A stretch of DNA of 11,510 nucleotides, taken from positions 1 through 11,510 of the forward strand of contig JBGOUV010000223.1 in the NCBI GenBank assembly GCA_041477815.1. Reading direction: 5' to 3'. A program made the translations under genes and the position numbers. The number at the start of each line of letters is the position of its first letter. Positions within the stretch are counted from its first letter, which is position 1. Positions 1 through 3,944 of this stretch are shown one piece after another. The notes beneath the pieces are model-generated. The model ran no database searches and was not told the origin of the DNA. It was given only the letters and a program-made list of their open reading frames with translations. The stretch comes from JBGOUV01 sp041477815. GTDB lineage: Bacteria > Acidobacteriota > Terriglobia > Bryobacterales > JACQDG01.

Positions 1-72
1 AATGAAACGCATAACACCTATATCTACAAATAAGCAAAAAAACAATCACAACAACACAATCATCATATCTTC
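1..72. other. AT-rich window end unrelated to atpA, likely assembly or read-end artefact
   Basis: The first ~70 bases are strongly A/T-rich and contain runs of A, while everything after about position 75 is GC-rich coding sequence. The switch falls inside the atpA P-loop region, which is universally conserved, and destroys the reading frame. No gene, repeat or mobile-element end is recognisable in it. A low-quality contig end or a chimeric join fits best. A real rearrangement breakpoint cannot be excluded from the sequence alone. Confidence 0.6.
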
Positions 73-615
73 AAGAGCGATGGCGGTCTTGCCGGTCTGG
101 CGGTCGCCGATGATCAACTCGCGCTGGCCGCGTCCGATGGGGATCATGGCGTCCACGGCCTTGATGCCGGTCTGGATCGGCTCGCGGACCGGTTGCCGCT
201 CCACCACGCCGGGGGCCAGGCGCTCGATGGGGTTGAAATCGGAGGTGGCGATGGAGCCCTTGCCGTCCACCGGCTGGCCCAGCGAGTTCACCACGCGTCC
301 CACCAGGGCCTCGCCCACCGGAACCGACATGATGCGGCCGGTCCGCTTTACTTCGTCGCCTTCCTTCAGCTCCAGGTATTCACCGAGCAATACCGAGCCC
401 ACCTGGTCTTCTTCCAGATTCATGGCGATGCCGGACACGCCGTGGGGAAACTCCAGCAGCTCGCCGAACATGACCTTCTCCAGGCCGTGCAGCCGCGCGA
501 TGCCGTCGCCAAGCGAGATGATCGATCCGACCTCGGAGACCTCCACGGTCCCCTCGTAGTTCTCAATCTGCTCGCGAATGATCTTCGTTATTTCGTCCGC
601 ACTGATTTGCGCCAT
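46..615 (-). CDS. atpA: F1 ATP synthase subunit alpha, N-terminal part (truncated)
   Basis: This is the regulatory nucleotide-binding alpha subunit of the F1 catalytic head of F-type ATP synthase. The N-terminal helix, the beta-barrel (about residues 25-95) and the start of the nucleotide-binding domain are clear, with the P-loop GDRQTGKT at residues 170-177. The start is well supported: a strong Shine-Dalgarno GAGGTGAT lies directly before the ATG. The family is about 500 residues, but this frame ends at 189. Family resemblance stops around residue 181 (GKTAIAL), where the usual DTIINQK-like continuation is replaced by EDMMIVLL and a stop. That break coincides with the AT-rich first ~70 bases, so the stop is probably not biological. 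It is the fourth gene of the atp operon, after atpH. Family identity is certain; the 3' end is not trustworthy. Confidence 0.95.
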   Translation of the reverse strand: MAQISADEITKIIREQIENYEGTVEVSEVGSIISLGDGIARLHGLEKVMFGELLEFPHGVSGIAMNLEEDQVGSVLLGEYLELKEGDEVKRTGRIMSVPVGEALVGRVVNSLGQPVDGKGSIATSDFNPIERLAPGVVERQPVREPIQTGIKAVDAMIPIGRGQRELIIGDRQTGKTAIALEDMMIVLL

Positions 616-623
616 ATCACCTC
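616..623 (-). promoter_or_regulatory. Strong ribosome binding site of atpA
   Basis: On the minus strand GAGGTGAT immediately precedes the ATG at 615, an eight-base match to the anti-Shine-Dalgarno complement with normal spacing. It fixes the atpA start. It is much better than the sites before the other atp genes here, which suits the need for three alpha subunits per single delta. It lies 13 bases downstream, in transcript order, of the 637-699 hairpin. Confidence 0.75.
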
Positions 624-628
624 AAGAG

Positions 629-699
629 AACGTGGGTCGTAGAACGTGGATCGTAGGCAAACCCGGATTGGCCCACGATCTACGATCCACGTTCTACGA
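629..699. repeat. Intercistronic palindromic repeat between atpH and atpA
   Basis: Positions 637-656 and 680-699 form a perfect 20-bp inverted repeat around a 23-base loop. On the left side two 14-bp units follow each other (629-642 and 643-656, AACGTGG[G/A]TCGTAG), so the palindrome is built from short tandem units. In the atp mRNA it would fold into a long hairpin after atpH and before the atpA ribosome binding site. The right arm contains the atpH stop codon (694-696) and the last residues of AtpH. There is no T-run, so a classical terminator is unlikely. It resembles a REP-type dispersed element, but copy number elsewhere in the genome cannot be seen here. Confidence 0.85.
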
Positions 700-1245
700 T
701 CCTTCCACGATCTGCCGCCGTAGCACCGCCAGCCGCCCTTTCACCGAGCCGTCGTAAATCGTCGAACCGATCCGGACCAGCGCTCCGCCCAGCAGTCCGG
801 GGTCGGTCTGGAAGCGGGATTGTACGGAGTGGCCGGTCTTCTGGGCGAGTCGGGAGGTGAGGGCGCTCTGGTCCTCTGCCACGGCCGGCTGCGCCGTGGT
901 GACCTCGGCCCGCACCACACCGCGTCGCTCGTCGAGCAGCGCCTGCACGGCGGCCAGCATCTCGCCCAGCAGGGTGAGACGGCGGTGATCGGCGACCACG
1001 TAGAGGAAGTTCTGCCCCGCCGGGCCCAGACCCAAGCGCGCTCCCAGACCGGCGATGATGGCCTTCTTCTTGGCGGGAGGCACGGCGGGCGACAGCAGCA
1101 CGCCGCGCAGCTCGACCGACCCCCGGAACACGTCCTGAAACGCCGCCAGTTGTCCGATGACCGCCTCGGGCGTGACCGCGGCGCCTGGCTTGGTCACCAC
1201 CTCCACCAGGGCCCGCGCGTATCGATTAGCCAGTGCCGATGCCAT
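694..1245 (-). CDS. atpH: F1 ATP synthase subunit delta (OSCP)
   Basis: The delta subunit links the top of the F1 alpha/beta head to the peripheral b stalk of the ATP synthase. The 183-residue length is normal for the family. The N-terminal six-helix domain starts with the typical ANRYARALVEV (residues 6-16). The C-terminal OSCP signature is clear at about residues 148-172, with DPGLLGGALVRIG followed by DGSVKGRL. The ATG at 1245 starts 3 bases after the atpF stop, so the genes are probably translationally coupled. The final Gly-Ser and the TAG stop lie inside the right arm of the 637-699 palindrome, which suggests the repeat element settled at, and may have remade, the extreme C-terminus. 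No key part of the domain appears lost. Confidence 0.95.
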   Translation of the reverse strand: MASALANRYARALVEVVTKPGAAVTPEAVIGQLAAFQDVFRGSVELRGVLLSPAVPPAKKKAIIAGLGARLGLGPAGQNFLYVVADHRRLTLLGEMLAAVQALLDERRGVVRAEVTTAQPAVAEDQSALTSRLAQKTGHSVQSRFQTDPGLLGGALVRIGSTIYDGSVKGRLAVLRRQIVEGS

Positions 1246-1248
1246 ACC

Positions 1249-1752
1249 TTATAGATGCCGGACAAACGCCCCGAGAAGCGACCGTTGGAGGTCGGGCGTC
1301 ATCCGGGCGGTGATTTTCTTTTCCGCCAGCTCGACGGCTAACTGTGCCGTGTAGGCCTGCAGCTCGGTCCGGGCTGCTTTAGTCGCGGCCACCACCTCCT
1401 GATCGGCCAGGAGGAAGACCTTCTTCACGCGGGCGCCGGTTTCGCCCTCGATCCGTTCGTGCTCCAGGGCCATTTCGGTCCGGGACTTGGCCTTCAGGTC
1501 TTCGATGTCCAAGCCCAGCCGGGCCAAGCGTTCGTCGATCGCCTCGGCGCGGGCTTCGCTCTCCGCCAGTTTCCGGCGGGAGTCGGCGATATCCTTCACG
1601 ATGCTCTCGCTGCGCTCGGCGAAGAAGGGACCGGCCTGCTTGCGGATCAGCCAGCCGAGCAGACCGGCCAGGATCAGGAAGTTGACGATGCGCCAAAGCA
1701 TGAGGTGGTCATGCCCGCCTTCGGCCGCCAGCAGGAGGAGCGCCATCGTCAT
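1249..1752 (-). CDS. atpF: F0 ATP synthase subunit b
   Basis: This is one of two b-type subunits forming the peripheral stalk that anchors F1 to the membrane. The 167-residue protein has one N-terminal membrane helix (about residues 18-36, WRIVNFLILAGLLGWLI) followed by a long charged coiled coil rich in Glu, Arg, Lys and Ala, and no other domain. The start overlaps the stop of the upstream b-type gene by four bases (ATGA). An in-frame ATG two codons later is an equally possible start. With a second, shorter b-type gene directly upstream, this enzyme probably uses a b/b' heterodimer, as known in cyanobacteria, chloroplasts and several other phyla. Which of the two should be called b and which b' is a judgement from order and length, not proven. 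Confidence 0.9.
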   Translation of the reverse strand: MTMALLLLAAEGGHDHLMLWRIVNFLILAGLLGWLIRKQAGPFFAERSESIVKDIADSRRKLAESEARAEAIDERLARLGLDIEDLKAKSRTEMALEHERIEGETGARVKKVFLLADQEVVAATKAARTELQAYTAQLAVELAEKKITARMTPDLQRSLLGAFVRHL

Positions 1753-2189
1753 TGGGTCAGCACCCTCTCGACGATCTGGCCGGACAGAGACTCGACCTGC
1801 GCCCCCAAGGCCAGTTTGGCCGCGGCCACGTCCTCGGCGATCTGGGCACGGGCCGCCCGCACCTGCGCCTCGGCCTGGCCCCGGGCTTCCTTCACCCGCG
1901 CCGCCTGGGCCTCGACGGCCCGCTGGCGCTCGGCGTCGATCTCCCGAAAGATCTCGCCCCGCGCCGCCTGCAGCTTGGCCTCATACTCGGCCGCCTTCTG
2001 CTCGGCCCTCTGGAACATCTCCTCGGCCCGCTCGCGGGCGCCGGAGGTCGCCTCGCGCCGCTCGGCCAGGACTTGGCCCAGCGGTCCAAAGAAGGTCTTC
2101 CGCAAGTAGAAGTAAAGAACGATCACCAGGAAGAAAGTGGGCAGCGCTTGGAGCAGGATGTCGCCTAGCGCGCTAAGCGTTTGGTCCAT
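1749..2189 (-). CDS. atpF': F0 ATP synthase subunit b' (second b-type subunit)
   Basis: This is the first gene of the visible atp operon. The 146-residue protein has a short N-terminus, one membrane helix (about residues 11-29, LLQALPTFFLVIVLYFYL), the juxtamembrane motif FFGPLGQVLAERR, and a long Ala/Glu/Arg/Gln coiled coil to the C-terminus. This is the architecture of the b/b' peripheral stalk. It overlaps the next gene by ATGA. A promoter-like sequence lies about 50-80 bases upstream, and the region beyond contains no atpB or atpE, so the a and c subunits must be encoded elsewhere. The juxtamembrane sequence makes the b-type assignment firm; the b' label is inferred. Confidence 0.88.
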   Translation of the reverse strand: MDQTLSALGDILLQALPTFFLVIVLYFYLRKTFFGPLGQVLAERREATSGARERAEEMFQRAEQKAAEYEAKLQAARGEIFREIDAERQRAVEAQAARVKEARGQAEAQVRAARAQIAEDVAAAKLALGAQVESLSGQIVERVLTQ

Positions 2190-2237
2190 ATAGTCTATCG
2201 GGAAAGGCCGTGGGACTCGACGACGTACGAATACTAC

Positions 2238-2267
2238 ACCGTAGCACGCCGGGTGGAGCTAAGTCAA
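2238..2267 (-). promoter_or_regulatory. Candidate promoter of the atp operon
   Basis: On the minus strand a TTGACT -35-like hexamer (2262-2267) is followed after 18 bases by TACGGT (2238-2243), preceded by TGC as in an extended -10. This would start the transcript near 2231 and leave a leader of about 40 bases before atpF'. The -10 match is poor. The GTGCTAC core is shared with the candidate iolD promoter, which is the best argument for it. No clear Shine-Dalgarno precedes atpF'. Confidence 0.4.
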
Positions 2268-2371
2268 ATGCGGTGACGCGCTTGCACGCGCTTGCGGCGG
2301 AGGTTGGCTTTGGTTTTTCAAATCGTGCCGCCGAGTTCCGAAAATCCCTCCGACGCTCAAAAATCCTCCCC

Positions 2372-2422
2372 CCTGTGCTACAACAAACTGGGGGCCGCCA
2401 TGACCCGCAGACTCACCACCGC
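2372..2422 (+). repeat. Direct repeat, left copy (promoter, leader and first codons of iolD)
   Basis: These 51 bases recur at 3894-3944 in the same orientation with one mismatch (position 2413 against 3935). The shared block runs from an extended -10-like TGCTACAAC through the GGGGG leader and the ATG at 2400 into the eighth codon. Upstream of 2372 both copies also share an A-run followed by a C-rich tract, but with indels. The two copies are 1522 bp apart and enclose the zinc-ribbon and toxin-antitoxin genes. Copy-and-insert or segmental duplication at the iolD start are both possible. Confidence 0.9.
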
Positions 2423-2537
2423 TAGCTTGAAAGCCATCAACCAACTTTTAGCGGACTACCCCCGACTCAGGGGGCGTGTCCTCGTTATGCTTTGCGAAAG
2501 ACTAACAGGTAAACCACAAAACAGAGCCCAGCGATAA
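2400..2537 (+). pseudogene. Short ORF using the duplicated iolD start, possible iolD remnant
   Basis: Starting at the ATG inside the left repeat copy, a 45-residue frame runs to TAA. The first eight residues (MTRRLTTA) match IolD downstream (MTRRRTTA). After a two-residue gap, a loose resemblance may continue (KAINQLLADY against QAIIAVLKSQY). From about residue 20 it does not resemble IolD. It inherits the promoter-like element and leader of the repeat, so it could be transcribed. It may be a decayed 5' fragment of iolD left by a duplication, or simply a chance frame attached to a copied start. No domain is recognisable. Treat as low-confidence coding. Confidence 0.35.
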
Positions 2538-2565
2538 CCAGGACTATCGGGATCGCTCCAGCACC

Positions 2566-2823
2566 TCATAAAAACCCAGCAAGTAACGACCTGCCCGTCG
2601 TCCAACTGATGAGTAGCCCAATACCTCCGAGCAAGCCGCAGAGCACGATAACGCCGATGGCGAGCCGAATATTCATGTTCCGTTCGGCGTTGCTGGTGTC
2701 CGGTATGTATGCAGGAGGAGACCATTCACCCGGAGAGAACTTGGTCCCACAATTTGGGCAAACATTGAAGCGCCCTGGGCGGATTGCTGTGCAGCGCGGA
2801 CATTGGTACCCTTCTTTGGGCAT
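2566..2823 (-). CDS. Small zinc-ribbon membrane protein, function unknown
   Basis: This 85-residue protein has an N-terminal zinc ribbon, with CPRC at residues 8-11 and CPNC at 22-25 (PNCG knuckle), followed by a proline-rich linker (about 30-45). A single hydrophobic segment (about 53-74, LAIGVIVLCGLLGGIGLLI) is the membrane helix. The four cysteines with correct spacing, plus the well-defined transmembrane segment, make it much likelier to be real than the overlapping frames. Similar zinc-ribbon/one-TM proteins are common and mostly uncharacterised; the ribbon would face the cytoplasm if the N-terminus is inside. It stands alone on the minus strand between the short ORF and the YgiT-like gene, with only a weak GCGAGA before its ATG. 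No function is assigned. Confidence 0.7.
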   Translation of the reverse strand: MPKEGYQCPRCTAIRPGRFNVCPNCGTKFSPGEWSPPAYIPDTSNAERNMNIRLAIGVIVLCGLLGGIGLLISWTTGRSLLAGFL

Positions 2824-2954
2824 TCTCGCTATTGTGTCACACCACGAGCGTTATCGGCATTCAGGAAGCATACCATCAGGGACACAGATTTAGCGCACTA
2901 CCCGGCGGCGCAGAAAAGCCCGCCGCGCCTGAGCTGCGAGGTTTTTGACCGTTC

Positions 2955-3206
2955 ATGGGGACTAGGAAGCGAGAGGCGACACACCGATGCGAGAACTGCG
3001 GCCGTGCCGCCCAGTTGCGACATGTGACCCGAAGCTACGGTAAGGGCTCCAGCCTGTTGGTTGTCGAGAATGTCCCAGTCGTGAGTTGCCCTCACTGCGG
3101 CGCTACGTACCTCACGTCTGAAACCCTTCACGAAATCGACCGTATCAAGGCCCACCGCCGTAGTCTTGCCAAGCAGCGCAACGTAGCTGTCGCCGAGTTC
3201 GTTTAG
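2955..3206 (+). CDS. YgiT/MqsA-type zinc-finger protein, orphan antitoxin-like
   Basis: This 83-residue protein resembles the N-terminal zinc-finger domain of MqsA (YgiT). A first knuckle CENC (residues 12-15) is followed by a beta segment (HVTRSYGKGSSLLVVENVPVVSC) and a second knuckle CPHC at 45-48 with CGATYLTSET. A charged helix closes the protein. The VPV..CPHCGA.YL pattern is diagnostic for the YgiT-type family. It lacks the C-terminal helix-turn-helix of full MqsA, so DNA binding is doubtful. In many genomes such short versions sit beside a DUF4258 or MqsR-like toxin; none is present next to it. GAGG about 12 bases upstream is a mediocre ribosome site. It may be an orphan or a remnant of a lost pair. 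Confidence 0.75.
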   Translation: MGTRKREATHRCENCGRAAQLRHVTRSYGKGSSLLVVENVPVVSCPHCGATYLTSETLHEIDRIKAHRRSLAKQRNVAVAEFV

Positions 3207-3246
3207 CAGCGGTTCAAAAATCCTTGGCCTGCTGCGTTCCTGCGGA

Positions 3247-3594
3247 TCACAGCCCCATCAAGATCCGCATCCGGTCTTCCACCTCCCGCATGGTTCGCCC
3301 GGACACCCGGCCACGGTAACGCGTCAGCCGCTGCTTCGACACCGATCGCACGTCCTCACACTTGATGTGGCTCACGTCCGTCACCCCTCCCTCCGGCGGC
3401 TCCACCCGGACATGCCAGCGCACCTGTCGATCCGTTCGCGTAAGTGGAATGGCCACGACCAGGTCGGCGGGCCCCCGGTTGAAGAGATCGACCGAAACAA
3501 TCAGCGCCGGACGATGACCCGCCTGCTCGCGCCCTCGGGTCGGGTTGAAATCGAGGTCCCAGATCTCACCGCGTGCGGCCTGTCTCTCGCTCAT
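3247..3594 (-). CDS. MazF/PemK-family endoribonuclease toxin
   Basis: The predicted toxin of a type II toxin-antitoxin module would cleave RNA and halt translation when its antitoxin is degraded. The 115 residues match the family length. The N-terminus carries the hallmark RGEIWDLDFNPTRGREQAGHRPALIV (residues 8-33) of the MazF/PemK fold, followed by VVAIPLTRTDR (47-56). By family comparison Arg28 in HRPALIV and Thr52 in IPLTRT correspond to the catalytic arginine and threonine. The start overlaps the antitoxin stop by four bases (ATGA), so its production is coupled to the antitoxin. Cleavage specificity cannot be read from sequence. No truncation is seen, so it is probably intact. Confidence 0.9.
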   Translation of the reverse strand: MSERQAARGEIWDLDFNPTRGREQAGHRPALIVSVDLFNRGPADLVVAIPLTRTDRQVRWHVRVEPPEGGVTDVSHIKCEDVRSVSKQRLTRYRGRVSGRTMREVEDRMRILMGL

Positions 3595-3839
3595 TCGTCG
3601 TCAAGCCCGTCGCTCAGCGTGCGCTCCCACAACTTGCGCTCGGCAAGTTCCTCCCGCCACGCCTTGCGGTTCTTCTTCAGAGCGGCGAAATCCGCGTTGG
3701 CCTCCCGCAGAAATCTCTCGCGGCGGTACGCTTCGATGGCCCTGTCCAGGATCGATTGCATGGACTGGCGCTCCGTGTGTGCCATACGGCGCAGGGTTTC
3801 TCGGGCGGAAATGCTGATTCGAACATTGGCGCTGGCCAT
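3591..3839 (-). CDS. Antitoxin of the MazF/PemK pair, ribbon-helix-helix type
   Basis: The first gene of the toxin-antitoxin operon encodes 82 residues. A short beta-strand (VRISIS, residues 6-11) followed by two helices (about 13-40) fits a ribbon-helix-helix DNA-binding domain. The C-terminal half is a charged helix ending in WREELAERKLWERTLSDGLDDE, the type of acidic, tryptophan-containing tail that typically wraps the MazF toxin and blocks its active site. It overlaps the toxin by ATGA. Its own promoter contains a small palindrome across the -10 box, suggesting the usual autorepression by the antitoxin or the complex. The predicted transcript start is only a few bases before the ATG, so the mRNA may be nearly leaderless. 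Confidence 0.87.
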   Translation of the reverse strand: MASANVRISISARETLRRMAHTERQSMQSILDRAIEAYRRERFLREANADFAALKKNRKAWREELAERKLWERTLSDGLDDE

Positions 3840-3842
3840 GTC

Positions 3843-3854
3843 TACACTATTGTA
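3843..3854 (-). promoter_or_regulatory. Antitoxin -10 box overlapped by a palindromic operator candidate
   Basis: On the minus strand TACAAT (3849-3854) is a good -10 hexamer. It sits inside the 12-base palindrome TACA-CTAT-TGTA (3843-3854), a plausible ribbon-helix-helix operator. The spacing puts the transcript start near 3842, about three bases from the antitoxin ATG. The -35 region is weak; the best candidate is CTGGCA with 19 bases spacing. Confidence 0.5.
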
Positions 3855-3893
3855 TGCAGATCTGTGGCGTCACTGCCAGGTAAAACATCCCCG

Positions 3894-3944
3894 CCTGTGC
3901 TACAACAAACTGGGGGCCGCCATGACCCGCAGACGCACCACCGC
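3894..3944 (+). repeat. Direct repeat, right copy, at the start of iolD
   Basis: This is the second copy of the 51-bp repeat found at 2372-2422. Here the repeat is joined to a full-length iolD, so this copy is probably the original. Identical bases run 3894-3934 (41 bp), then one mismatch, then nine more. The copied segment covers leader and coding start, which makes chance similarity or convergent promoter sequence impossible as an explanation. Confidence 0.9.
3898..3916 (+). promoter_or_regulatory. Candidate extended -10 promoter and ribosome site of iolD
   Basis: TGC-TACAAC (3898-3906) resembles an extended -10 element, with no convincing -35 upstream. GGGGG (3912-3916), five bases before the ATG at 3922, is the only Shine-Dalgarno-like stretch. 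If both are right the leader is very short, about ten bases. The element is repeated exactly at 2376-2394. Confidence 0.4.

Noticed and set aside
629..699. Rho-independent terminator or CRISPR-like repeat between atpH and atpA
   Set aside because: No U-tract follows the stem in the atp mRNA, the operon continues into atpA with a strong ribosome site, and there are no regularly spaced repeats with variable spacers.
2456..2725. 89-residue minus-strand frame overlapping the zinc-ribbon gene
   Set aside because: Out of frame with the four-cysteine/membrane-helix protein, no motif; the zinc-ribbon frame is far better supported.
2903..2928. GC-rich stem (CGGCGG/CCGCCG) as terminator before the YgiT-like gene
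   Set aside because: Only six paired bases, an eleven-base loop and no T-run on either strand.
2955..3594. YgiT-like protein as antitoxin of the MazF/PemK toxin
   Set aside because: The genes are convergent, and the toxin already has a cognate antitoxin overlapping it by ATGA.
3367..3921. N-terminal extension of iolD giving an 802-residue frame
   Set aside because: The extra 185 residues are antisense to the toxin-antitoxin pair and resemble nothing in IolD; the family N-terminus begins at the ATG at 3922.
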